DNA from: Takakia lepidozioides | Taxonomy: Eukaryota; Streptophyta; Takakiopsida; Takakiales; Takakiaceae | Length of the DNA stretch: 64,000 nucleotides | Direction: 5' to 3' | NCBI GenBank assembly: GCA_030704615.1 | Contig: CM060732.1 | Coordinates: forward strand, 4,712,001 to 4,776,000 | In this document: in pieces, positions 1 through 10,654 of the stretch | Layout of the letters: every line of letters starts with the position of its first letter | Position numbering within the stretch: the stretch's first letter is position 1 | Translations under genes and position numbers: made by a program | The notes under the pieces: generated by a model | Database searches by the model: none | What the model saw: the letters and a program-made list of their open reading frames with translations, nothing else | Told to the model about the DNA's origin: nothing

Positions 1-1858
1 GGGTTCCTAGGGTTTTTACGAATCTTTCCACGCCTTGGAGTCTTATAGTCAGATGTCATATCCTTGACGCTCATCCAGGTTGTGGTTCTTGGCCGCAGTC
101 TCTCAGGTGGATTGTGTAGGGTGGGCGGACTTCCACAGCTTCGGCTATCGGCTCTAAAGCCTAGCAGTCTATATGGGCAGCCTAGCTAGGGATGAGACTG
201 CAATTGTTTCAGTCTGTCCCTTCTATTGTGGAGGAAACTCTTTGGCAGTCTGTGTTTGGGAACTATAACGCGGATCAGAGGCTCTTATAGTGTTCCAATA
301 AGTGGGTCTTTTGGGAGCAGGCTGGTATTTCCAACTTCTGCCACTTTTGGGAGTCTGGTGCGATGCTTCCTAAGGCTGTAGCTACTGAATCCCTATCTTC
401 CCAGCGAAAAGCTTCTGCTTGGGATTCCATCATTTTAGAGCTCTTTGATAGTTGGATCTCCGCCTGTTCTTTTCCGTTGAATCTCAGGCAACTCCCAGCA
501 TGGTTGGGAGGAGGGGATCGCAGTTCCTCGCTTTTCGCTTTTTACACTACCTCATGATCCAATCTAGTTCTTCTTCATGGCTGGAAGTTCAGTGTTTGCC
601 CTTATGGCTCGTTGATTTCCCCCTATTGCACTACGCAATTAGAATCAGATCTCTACGCTATCAGAGTTTTCTGTGCTGCTTCTAGTAAAACTGACCCGAT
701 ACCTCCTGTTAACATGATGCATTATGACGAGTCTTTTGTCTGGTTCCTCTCAGCTCCTTTGCAGCTATTGCACTTCGATGCTGCTGAATGGCCTGGATGT
801 CTAGGAATCGTGCGCTCATTTCTTCGGATACTCGGTGAAACTTGGTTACTCCTTTTTAAGACCACCCTCTGTTTTCGTTGCCAAATGGAACTCTAAATGG
901 AGGAATCTGCCTTCCCTTCCTAGTAACTAGAAATCAATCTAGAAGGACGTATTGAGGAAGGACAGAGCTGCTAAACTCTCTCCAGATTCTTATGGAAACT
1001 GGTCAATAGAATTCTTCCAGTTTTTGAATTCATTCCTGACTCTCCTACCCATTGTTCGCTATATTCCTAGGGGCAATCTGAGACTATAGAACATTGTCTA
1101 GCAGTCTGTCCCTTGGCTTCATTTATTTGGAACCTCGTCTGCAGATTCTACCAGCCTTGGGATTCGAATGTCCCTAGAGACTTGTCAGTTTTGCTCCTCA
1201 ACTTACATGATGGTGCTCTCCGGAGGTTATGCCCGGTCTAGGCAGCCCTTAGGGCCCATACTCTATGGAACATATGGAAATACAGATATTCTCTGGTTTT
1301 TGGAGGAGTGCAGCCTTGCGTAAAATTGTTGTTGCACAGAGTTCACTCAGACATTATGTTTGAAGCTTGGAAGCGTGGCAGGTTTTGTGTGCAGTTGCTG
1401 CTAGATGTGTGGAAGGAAGGAGAGTGCGGCTATTCTCTAGCTTTGATAACTCTTAGGGAAAAGGCCTGCACTTCTACACAACAACCTCTCAATCAACGGT
1501 TATCTGGAACGACAGCTTCATGTCATGTTGGCAGCTTAACAAGCGCTTTGCAGTCTATGGAGCCTGAAGAATCCGATGTGAACTGGCGCCACAAGTGGCT
1601 TAGGAAGGGCAAATCCAAGGCCCACCTTTCTTTCAATTCCACCACTCGTTAGATCACCCACATTTTGCAATCTTCCCCCCCATCTGCGGATCTTTCTTAC
1701 CTTCTCGCAGATCTCTTTAGTCCTTGGCTACGGGGCAGTGTCCCCTTTTTCATCCTTCATGGTTGTTTTATCGAGGTTATTTTTTCCTCGTTTTTATTAA
1801 TAAAAAATTTCAGGGCCTCTGTCCCCTGTTCCTATATATATATATATATATATATATT
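1..1858 (+). mobile_element. LINE (L1-like non-LTR retrotransposon), decayed 3' part
   Basis: Degenerate remnant of a plant L1-like LINE entering from the left edge. Around 1,080-1,300 one frame reads through an interrupted zinc-binding reverse-transcriptase C-terminal domain (zf-RVT type), with the recognisable piece ESIEHC-like (TIEHCLAVCPLASFIW) followed by a tryptophan-rich stretch (TLWNIWKYR). The same domain occurs in the better copy at 26,498-27,985, and the 3' ends of the two copies are alignable. The reading frame is broken by several stops and shifts, so it is inactive. The element ends in a short conserved 3' UTR and a (TA)n tail instead of poly-A. The upstream part (1-900) should be reverse transcriptase by position, but I cannot place its motifs. 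Confidence 0.7.
1760..1858 (+). repeat. LINE 3' UTR hairpin and (TA)n tail
   Basis: A short stem CGAGG / CCTCG with an AT loop is followed by CAGGGCCTCTGTCCCCTG and then a run of TA dinucleotides (about 1,832-1,857). The same order, with a CGGGG / CCCCG stem, is present at the end of the LINE at 27,985. It is probably the structure recognised by the element's own reverse transcriptase, which is inference. Confidence 0.6.
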
Positions 1859-2759
1859 GTTTTGAACAAAATCTGTCTTGATAAAAAATACTGATGTGGA
1901 TATGGATATTTCTCTTCAAAATTGAAGGTAGTTTGTTCTATGAGCTTTCATGAACATGTTCAAAAGATTCTTTCTTCATTCATTAGTAGGATCTCAGGGC
2001 TGGCCTTCATAATGCTGTTTTCATAATTACACAAAGTAAGAGTTGCTCTAAACTACCATAAAGGTTCTTTATCCAGTTTCTGTGATTGTCTTCCTAGGTT
2101 AGACTACTCTAAAAGACTTTGCTCCGTAAGAACTAAGAACAATTTGAAGTACAGACAAGGCAGCATTATCAGTGATGCAAACCTTATTTCCTAAGCCCCC
2201 AACTTCCATTTTAAGTGTGCTCATATTACTCACATTGATGAATATTCGAGTCATGTTGATGGATATTGCTACTGGAGTGAGCCCCTCACAAAGGTTTGCT
2301 CTTGTTCCGCCCAGACTAGGGGGCACGGCCACAATGCTATCCCTGTGTCTTCAGGTTGCCCACACAACGGGAAATTGCAATCCCTCTATCCTCACTGCAT
2401 CTGTTTGTTGTTCAAAGGTAGGCGTCTTGCAGTCTAGTGCCGAGGGTGGGTAAACCCTTGAGGTCATCCATGATGGCCTCTCCCATGTCACAGACTGGAA
2501 ACAAGTTCAGAGAGCGTCAGTGCTTCAGGCTCACCCTCAAGATTTTGAGAGATGATGAACAGAGGTGCAGAGACTATATTCTTGATGGTCCTGACAAGGG
2601 TCGCTCTCTGATGAGAATACCCCGGACATTGTAGTAGAAAATGGATATTGTCTTCAGGCCACCCTCACATCGGGCATTGACAATCTCTCTTTTCTCTGTG
2701 CATCTTTTTGAGAAAGAGAATTAGCACATAACATGTAACTATATAAATTATTCTATGTG
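1859..2759. other. No gene recognised
   Basis: AT-rich unique-looking sequence. Short open frames exist on both strands but none has a recognisable motif or plausible splice partners. Nothing else is seen. Confidence 0.5.
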
Positions 2760-3660
2760 TCAAATTGTTGTACAAGGAAGAACGAGCTCATATGAAATAT
2801 GATAGGACATACAGCTTGTCGTTAGGCATTGGTAAAATGCAGAGAGAACATTCTGCTGCTCAGATGGATCCCACCTGCCAGCTGCAACATAGATGTTTGA
2901 TAGCAACACATAAGTCGCGGCATCCTGTTCATCCCACGTGAGGATAGATGTTGCCGCACGTTCAGCCATCTCCACAAAACGTTCTTTTGCATTCTTTCAA
3001 ATAGTTGCAGGACCTCCCTATGACAACCATGGTGGGCATATCATGCAGTCATAACATTCCATGACACCACATTTCGTTCAGCCATACTGTCAAATATTCC
3101 CTCTGCATCCTGAATGCACCCAAATTTTACATGTCCATCAGGGCAATGTCCAGAATGACAATTGGTACAATTCTAGCTTTGATGATGTCACCATGCACCT
3201 CTTTGCCCTTTTCCAGGGCTGCCAGACTTGCACAAATATTGCAAACGCACACAAACGTGATGTTGTCGCGCTTCACCCCTTCCCCCATCATTTCCTCATA
3301 GGTCTCCGAGGCCTCCATCCCGCGCCCCCTGCTGTGCATATCTGCAAGCATGACATTCCATGACACCAAATCTCGTTAAGCCATATTGTTGAACACTCCC
3401 TCCACATCCTCAATGCATGTCCACGAGGGTATTGTTCAGAATCACATCGAGTACAAATTCCAGATTTGATGATGCAACCATGGACCTTTTTGCCCTTTTC
3501 AAGGGCTGCCAGGCTTGCACACGCAGTACAAACGCACACAAACCTTATGTGGTTGGGCTTCACCCCTTCCCCCAACATTTGCTTATAGGTCTTCAAAGCC
3601 TCCATCCCACGCCCCTAATATGCACACCTTGCAAGCATCGCGTTCCATGACACCACATCT
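2760..3660 (-). pseudogene. PPR (PLS-class) protein pseudogene
   Basis: Reading the minus strand from 3,660 downward gives two broken pentatricopeptide repeats. Each has the pattern GxGVKPNHIRFVCVCTACAS...ALEKGKKVHG, interrupted by stops and frame changes (pieces at 3,288-3,605 and 3,127-3,369). A separate piece at about 2,865-2,975 contains AATYVLLSNIYVAAGRWD, the hallmark of the E region that follows the repeats in plant PLS-type PPR proteins. Such proteins bind organellar RNA and act in RNA editing or processing. Repeats in the middle are missing and there is no continuous frame, so this is a dead copy. It supports a streptophyte host, since PLS/E-type PPRs are chiefly a plant family. Confidence 0.8.
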
Positions 3661-4545
3661 CATTCAGCCATCTGGTACAATTCCAGCTTTGGAGATGCAA
3701 CCATGCACTCTATCCCTGGTCCTTCACCTATCCCTGCCTGTGTAAAAATCATGAATATAACCTCAGCCTTGCGGCTAGCAACTGACACTGACAATGTGAA
3801 GAACTCTTCCAGCAAACACCCCAACCCTACTTATTACAGTAGTTCCAATTCTGAATTGCATCTGCTTCTCTCTATAGTCCAACATGCATTCACCTTTTTG
3901 TCTCCATTGTCCCACCATTGACTGGGGTCGGAAAAATGGTCATCGGTGCATGCTGCACTCACGTTCCTCTTTGGCCTCGTCTGCCCATATTATGCACTAC
4001 TAAAGTCATTATGTCGTGCCTACAGAACCAAAACATCTGCGTTGTGGCGTGAGAAAATCTAGGAGTCAAAAATCTGCCACTGAAATAAGGTGCAAGTACA
4101 GCACCGTGTGGATTCCTCCGAATCATCTCACCACAGCGTGCTCTCGTATCCACCCGGATGGCGCAGCACTTCCCTCGAAATGCCGGCAATGTCCTTGCAA
4201 TTCTCCACTGTGACTCCGACACTCTTGTCTCCACAATGGGTATGTTGTACCGCGTTACTACAGATGGCTCGTTATGTTTCTCGGGCACGTGCACTGTGCT
4301 CAAAGGAGATGACGATCTTGATTGTGCAGGACTTGCGGTGCTCGACGAGACCTCCTCGGGCCCTAGTTATCATTCCTAACGTGACATGGCGCTGACACGT
4401 CGAATCCGGACGTTTACCCACGTAATTTTTTTTACATTTGACTTTTATGATTTACTTCTACCCTTCGTAATGACATGGCAGCCACGATGTAAAACAGACG
4501 TGGCCAATTATTAATATTTATTAATTCTTTTAAAAAATTAGTCCG
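3661..4545. other. No gene recognised
   Basis: Left flank of the first palindrome array. Overlapping open frames at about 3,960-4,395 on both strands show no family resemblance. The last 100 bases before the array become AT-rich. Confidence 0.45.
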
Positions 4546-4549
4546 CCTA

Positions 4550-5388
4550 TATTGGCGGTCGCATATAATTTATTATTTTTAATAAAAGCGACCGCCCATA
4601 TGAGCGGTCGCTTGTAATTTAATATTTCGTGAAATTAAGCGACCGCCAGTATTGGCGGTCGCCAGTAATTTATTTATTTTTAAATGAAGCGACCGCCTAT
4701 ATTGGCGGTCGCCGGTAATTTATTTATTTTTAAATGAAGCGACCGCCCATATTGGCGGTCGCCCGTAATTTATTTATTTATAAATGAAGCGACCGCCGAA
4801 ATTGGCGGTCGCCCGTAATTTATTTATTTATAAATGAAACGACCGCCCATATTGGCGGTTGCCCGTAATTTATTTATTTTTAAATGAAGCGACCTCCCAT
4901 ATTGGCGGTCGCCCGTAATTTATTTATTTTTAAATGAAACGACCGCCGAAATTGGTGGTCGCCCGTAATTTATTTATTTATAAATGAAACGACCGCTGAA
5001 ATTGGCGGTCGCCCGTAATTTATTTATTTATAAATGAAGCGACCGCCCATATTGGCGGTCGCCCGTAATTTATTTATTTATAAATGAAGCGACCTCCCAT
5101 ATTGGCGGTCGCCCGTAATTTATTTATCTTTAAATGAAGCGACCGCCCAAATTGGCGGTCGTCCGTAATTTATTTATTTTAAAATGAAGCGACCGCCCAT
5201 ATTGGCGGCCGCCCGTAATTTATTTATTTTTAAATGAAGCGACCGCCCATATTGGCGGCCGTCCATAATTTATTTATTTTTAAATGAAGCGACCGCCCAT
5301 ATTGGCGGCCGCACGTAATTTATTTATTTATAAATGAAGCGACCGCCCATATTGGCGGTCGCCCGTATTTTATTACATTTTAAAATAT
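4550..5388. repeat. Array 1: about 16 units of a 50-bp palindromic repeat
   Basis: The palindrome GCGACCGCC-N6-GGCGGTCGC recurs almost exactly every 50 bp (starts at 4,588, 4,639, 4,689, 4,739, 4,789 and so on to 5,339), separated by a 26-bp AT-rich spacer resembling CCGTAATTTATTTATTTATA. Arms are 9 bp and CpG-rich. Most units are nearly identical, with changes clustered in the central six bases. The spacer orientation is the reverse of that in array 2 at 13,360-15,390, as expected for the two ends of one element. This is not CRISPR: spacers are uniform and no cas genes are present. Confidence 0.9.
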
Positions 5389-5688
5389 GCAGTCGCGTGT
5401 TTTTTTTTTTTTCTTAGAAATCTAGGGACCCGCCGTGTGGCGTTTTGTTTTTTATTTTTAATCATGTAGCGGCGCCTCGGCCAGCCACGTGGCGAGGTGT
5501 CACGGGTCAGGAAAAACGAAACAAATGGGATGGGGGGAGGTGGCTTTGAACCCTTGACCTCTCCCATGTGGGTGCGCATGGCGAGGTGCGACTGGCCAGT
5601 CGCGCCGCGCTAACCCGTGGCGAGGCGTCACTGGCCTGTCGCGCCTTTTCAAGCTTTTATTTTTTTGGGGGGGGGGCTGGTGGGTGCC

Positions 5689-5696
5689 TATATAAA
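5689..5696 (+). promoter_or_regulatory. Probable TATA box of the kinase-like gene
   Basis: TATATAAA followed by CC, about 320 bp upstream of the first methionine of the kinase-like reading frame and just inside array 1. The position relative to a transcription start is inferred. Confidence 0.45.
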
Positions 5697-6015
5697 CCAT
5701 TCCCCCTTTCTTTTCAGATCACTTTTGCCCCTCTTGTGGTGTGGTTCCTTGGCATCCTGTAGTCCTTTCGGACTTCGTTGCTTGGTACTGCCAACGGGAG
5801 GTGCAAAGGTGATTATTTGGGGGGGGAGGTTTTGTCGGTTTTCTATTGGTCAGTCCCACACACTTGTTCACGGTACAATCATCGTATCACCATTTTGCCG
5901 TTTCTGGATCTCCGGCGGCCTGTTTTTTTGCAGAAAACTACGAAGACACCATCCACACGCGTTCATTGCCATTTTTCTGAGGTTTTGGACCCTGTAGTGG
6001 GCAAAGGTTTATACA

Positions 6016-7472
6016 ATGTCGGGGGTTGTGAATTCAAGTTCTGGGGCGGGATCGTCTGGGGGGCGGAGGAAGAGAAAACGTGCCCACGAACGGGATAGTC
6101 AGGTCAACAAGTCAGACTACCCGGGACCAGATGCCTTGGATAGGGTGAAAGAAGTGGTAGCGGATTATTTCAAGGGTAGGGACATGATGAGGCTGGAGAG
6201 TGCTTATGTTAGGCATGGATGGGAGGGGTTTCAGATTTTCCAGCAAAACATGGAGATGAAGATTACAAACGCTTTGGTGGGGGCTAAGTGGACGGCGGAC
6301 AGGGACAAGCCGAAGTTCAATCGGTGGATCCAAAGCAGGGCGAAAGACGCCACGTGGAATTTGAGGTAGTTAATGAAGACATGGAAGGGTAGAACAACCG
6401 AGGGTCGAGTGTCATCCGCCGAAGCCGAGTTAATGCGGCGTGTTGAGTATTGGGCTTGCTCGGCAAGTCAGAATTCACATCGCCGGACTAAGGTTGTCCC
6501 TTAGAATACGGGGTCATCGGGCGGGGGAGGCACAACTGGTCTTTATTACCTGAACTCTAGTGCGAAGGCGGTAGAGATTGGCCCTTACAAAGAAGAAGGG
6601 TATGCTAAGGTCCGTCACTATAGGATTGTTGGCGATTCTAGAATACCGGAGTGTTGGGAGCTAGCGGGAAAAAAACCCAAGTCCAAAAATCCAGAAAAGG
6701 CGTTGAGACAACATAACGACGAGTGTTTGGTAGTGAAGTTCCAGCATCCGGGTGTTATCTCGTATTTTGCTGTGAATGCACGTGAGGTAGAGAGTTACAT
6801 TCGCTGGTGGAATGGGGAGACAATACGCGACATGATGAACCTTGACAGAAAATAGCGCAACGATTCGGACAACAGGGTGATTTTGGAACAAATGGGAACG
6901 GAAGCAGAGTTCCAGGAATGCGATCTCTTGCTTCGTTTCCGGAAAGTGCGTAGTAAACTTGCATGGGCACTGGTGTGCATCATGGATGCTGTCCACAAGA
7001 ACGGTGTCCTGCACAACGACTTGTCCCCCGACAACATCTTGTTGCATTTTCCAGATGGCACCGATGAGATCAAGATTGGGGTGTGTGATTGGGGCTTAGC
7101 CACCCCATTGGGCATACGCAAAGCCTCGTCATACCAATTTGAAAACTAAAACAAGCTGGACCGGAAACTCGCGAAAAGATGGTGGGTGGAAAAAGATATT
7201 GCATCGGTTTTCAATGCGAATGCCCCCCCCCCCAGGACATGACGTCGGAGGCCTTTGCCGTTGGGAAGATAGCGGTACAAATAAATGGCGGCGTTCATTA
7301 TGATCAAAGTATGTTCCAGGACCAATTTACGGGAAGTTGTTGGCATTCAATGCTACAAAGGTTGTACGACAACAACAAGAATGAGAGAGTTACATTAGCC
7401 CATGTAGTACTTCGGTTCATGGGCAAGCCATTCAATTGGCCTGAGCCGAAAGACGTATATATGACGGAGTAA
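6016..7472 (+). pseudogene. Protein-kinase-like gene, inactivated
   Basis: One frame runs from ATG 6,016 to about 7,236. A shift inside the C-run at 7,227-7,237 then moves the reading to the frame ending at 7,472. In-frame stops lie at 6,367 (TAG), 6,502 (TAG), 6,853 (TAG) and 7,147 (TAA). The kinase catalytic loop is plain: VLHNDLSPDNILLHF, equivalent to HRDLKPxN with Asp and Asn kept. It is followed by KIGVCDWGLA, a DFG variant (DWG). An N-terminal domain of about 120 residues rich in W, K and D has no known relative to me. The gene lies inside the region bounded by arrays 1 and 2 and is probably cargo of that element. If it was ever expressed, it would have been an atypical serine/threonine kinase or pseudokinase. 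Confidence 0.7.
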
Positions 7473-7559
7473 ACCATAGTCTCGTAGACATGACATTTCT
7501 GGCGGTACAATGGTTCTTTTATGAAAACATAACTCAATTTTGATCGTGCATGTAATAAA

Positions 7560-8080
7560 TAAAGTCTCATTGTAAATACTACATTGCATATGCTCGACCC
7601 TCACACATGTCATCGCAACATAAATGGTTTGTGTACTGGCTCACTGTTTATATTTGTAATGTTCTACGGTTTCGGATATGGTTATGAGAAAACGATGTAT
7701 TAGTTCCGTAGGAGTTAGACAACAAACGTATCCTCTCATTCAACTGTGCGACACTACCATGAGAGGCATGGATCGGAAAGTAATAGGTGCACATGCGACC
7801 TCCGAACGTTTGATACTAGGTCTCTACTTAAACGTGCGGAGGTCGCATGTACACCTATTACTTTTTTATCCATGTCACTCATGGTAGTATCGCACAATTG
7901 AATGAGATATAGAACGTTTGTTGTCCAACTCCTATGGATCCAATATATCATTTTCTCAGTACCTTGTCAGAAACATTGAAACATTCGCAGTTACAAACAG
8001 TACCACAATACACGGCCGATTTTGTTGAAATGACATTTGTGAGGTTCGAGTGTATGCAATTTATTATTTACAACGGATTT
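7560..8080. repeat. Large imperfect inverted repeat (arms about 250 bp, loop about 20 bp)
   Basis: The left arm (about 7,560-7,810) and right arm (about 7,831-8,080) are reverse complements with scattered mismatches. An example is AGTAATAGGTGCACATGCGA on the left against its complement on the right. The loop is only about 20 bases (7,811-7,830). Transcription across it would give a long hairpin RNA. It lies just 3' of the kinase-like pseudogene. No transposon-type terminal dinucleotides or target duplication were identified. Confidence 0.85.
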
Positions 8081-8149
8081 TTATTTACTCGGGGGACCGG
8101 TATTGTTGTTGGAGCGCAACTGATGGTGTGAGTTCTCTATTGATTGGAG

Positions 8150-8555
8150 CTGTCACAACCAATGTCAACAATCATATTTACGGTAAGGTGTTTCATGCTA
8201 TTGTTGTTCCTCTAGCTGAATTTTGTAGTACTCTTTTTGCTATTCCCATGCCAACGTCCTCTGAGACTGTCATGTTCAAACGGACGTATCAGCCACCCCG
8301 GCCAGCTTGTAGGTTGCAGCCATGGCCCACCATAAATTAAATGAATTGGAGATTTTGTGCGAAGTTCCTGGTTTCATGTCCATGGTGGCTGATACGGAAT
8401 TCGGAATATGACAGTCGTAGTGGACCTGATGTTGTTGGCATGGGAGTAGCAAAACGATTCCTAAATAATTCTGTTACATGAACATCGGCAGTATGAAACA
8501 CCTTGCAGTACATATGATTCTTGATATTGTTTGCACGGATTATTTGTGTTTGTGC
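8150..8555. repeat. Second large inverted repeat (arms about 150 bp, loop about 80 bp)
   Basis: The left arm (about 8,150-8,300) contains AAGGTGTTTCATGCT and GCTATTCCCATGCCAAC. The right arm (about 8,382-8,555) contains their reverse complements at matching distances. The central 80 bp (8,303-8,381) is not paired. The sequence is unrelated to the inverted repeat immediately to the left. Confidence 0.8.
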
Positions 8556-8639
8556 TTTGAAATGGCGAACATTTCCGCCATGGTGCGGAAGACGTGCATT
8601 GGCCACATTAACTGGTTGATGTGATACCATTTCACAAAT

Positions 8640-9165
8640 GTATCACATCGCATTTGTGCAAATGTATCACATGAACCGTTCCATGTGGCCTCCGGAGTCT
8701 TCGATGGGTACGAGATCAATGTGGCCTACGAGATCTGCTTCCACCAACAAACATATGATCATTTTAGAAGCGCTAGAACTTTGAAGCGACGATGGGCAAG
8801 GTTCTTCATCCAGATGTTCAACATGTTGAGGTCTTCTGTAATGTCTCTTGTTTCGTAATGAGGTGTTTCTCCAACTCTTATTTTTCCAATGCTAATATAT
8901 TCCATCTGGAACATATCCACACATACGTATATAACTTTTTTTTTAAATAACCATCAAAACTGGAAGCTGGGGATGAGGCTTATAAAAGTTGAGATGGTCA
9001 TTTGTTTTTTTAAGGATTTTTGCACACATATGTGGATCTGTTACAGGTGGAGAATATTAACATATTGGATAAAGTGGACATGGAGAACCACCGCATTACG
9101 AGGCAGGAGACACTACAAAAAGAGCTTCAAATGGCATACCATGTAACAGGTCCCAGTATAACCGA
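8640..9165. other. No gene recognised
   Basis: AT-rich spacer with two close copies of a short motif (CAAATGTATCACAT at about 8,637 and 8,660). Nothing else is seen. Confidence 0.4.
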
Positions 9166-9166
9166 A

Positions 9167-10200
9167 GATGAAACCCCATTCATTCAATGGGCGATTGAAT
9201 GGTTGCCCATCCAAATGATTTTCATTTGCTTTCAATCTTTGCCACTATGTTCAACATACCATGGATCACGTCCCGGACTAATATGAGATCAATCGAAATT
9301 CATTCGATGGCTCAACGGATGGTTGGCCATCGAAATAATTTTGGTTCGCTTTGAGACTTGGCCACTATATTCAATGTGCCATGTAAGAGGCCCCAGAGTA
9401 ATATGAGATTACACAATTTAATTGAATTTAAATTTATTTTAAGCCAATAAATAGGTTTGCACTGCCTTTCAGTGGGGGTTTCTAGCACGTATCGATTTTG
9501 TTTTTGGGTCAATTTTGTTCTGCGGCTTCCAGCATCCCATGGCTACCCCCCCGCCAAATTTTGGACCAATAAAAAATGCCCCAAAAAGAAAGTGTTCTCG
9601 TCGCTCACTATTGCACAACTCTCTATGAAGAATATATGAAGTAGAACACAAATCAAGTTTGGAGTGCAAAACAGGGAAGAAACTGTGGTTTTGGATCCAA
9701 ATGAATTTTGATTGCTTCCAAATTTGGTATGCACGTTGCATATGGCTACATTACACGCCCCATTCAAAAACAGAATGAAAAATAAATCGTGAGCACGCGA
9801 AACACAGTCCAACAGGTCCCAAAGCAATAGCAGCTCCGACAGAATACATTCAACAGGTGAACGGATGGTTGCCCATCCAAATCATTTTTGTTAGCTTCCA
9901 AACTTTGCCAACACGTTCCAGACACCCTCTCACAGGTCCCGGACTAATATCAGATCAATCGAAATTCATTCGATGGCTCAACGGATGGTTGGCCATCGAA
10001 ATGATTTTGGTTTGCTTTGAGACTTGGCCACTATGTTCAATGTGCCATGTAAGAGGCCCCAGCGTAATATGAGATCAATCGAAATTCGTTCAATGGGCCA
10101 ACGGATGGTTACCCATCCAAATGATTTTCGTTCGCTTTGAAATTTGGCCAGTGTGTTCAATGTACCCTCTGATATGTCCTAGTGTAATATGAGATCAATC
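9167..10200. repeat. 120-bp tandem repeat in two blocks (2 + 3 units)
   Basis: GATCAATCGAAATTCATTCG begins units at 9,287, 9,953, 10,073 and 10,193, with exact 120-bp steps (9,287 to 9,407 and 9,953 to 10,073 to 10,193). Each unit also carries a GGATGGTTGGCCATC-like imperfect palindrome. The two blocks are separated by about 430 bp of unrelated sequence (9,407-9,832). This is a short satellite-like repeat; no gene is involved. Confidence 0.85.
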
Positions 10201-10650
10201 GAAATTATTTTGTGCTTTGAGAACTTTGTGGGTATGTTTGTAAAAAGATCATAGATTTTGCGAAATGATCATGAAATACGTAGGGACCAAGCGAAATTTG
10301 TTTGGAAGATGACCGTTCGTAACTCGTTATAACTTATTTGTTAACATCAATTTTCTTTGTTCTCCAGCTTTCGGAGTTCATTGCAAATACCCATATACAC
10401 GTCATAACCAAATATGACACCATTGTAAATTTGTTTACAGGGTGAACTACTTCTTCCCCATCACACGAGTGTAAATGTGAAGAAAATGTTGCTCATGCAA
10501 TTGAAATTGGTAGGTGCCGCACATGTGCATTGTGTATTAACAAAATTGGTGATATACAAACTTGGCGGAATGTCATCACTGTGTTTTCCAACAGTATTCA
10601 AGGTACTACAAAAATGCATATTGTATATGTACTATGCTGCCAGTCATTCA
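10201..10650. other. No gene recognised
   Basis: 3' flank of the RING-finger pseudogene. Short frames only; nothing recognisable. Confidence 0.4.
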
Positions 10651-10654
10651 AAGC

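Noticed and set aside
4550-5388. CRISPR-like array
   Set aside because: Repeats and spacers are both conserved, the spacing is a minisatellite unit, there are no cas genes, and the context is eukaryotic.
7678-7951. Two similar short proteins on opposite strands
   Set aside because: Their likeness is due to the arms of the inverted repeat, not to duplicated genes.
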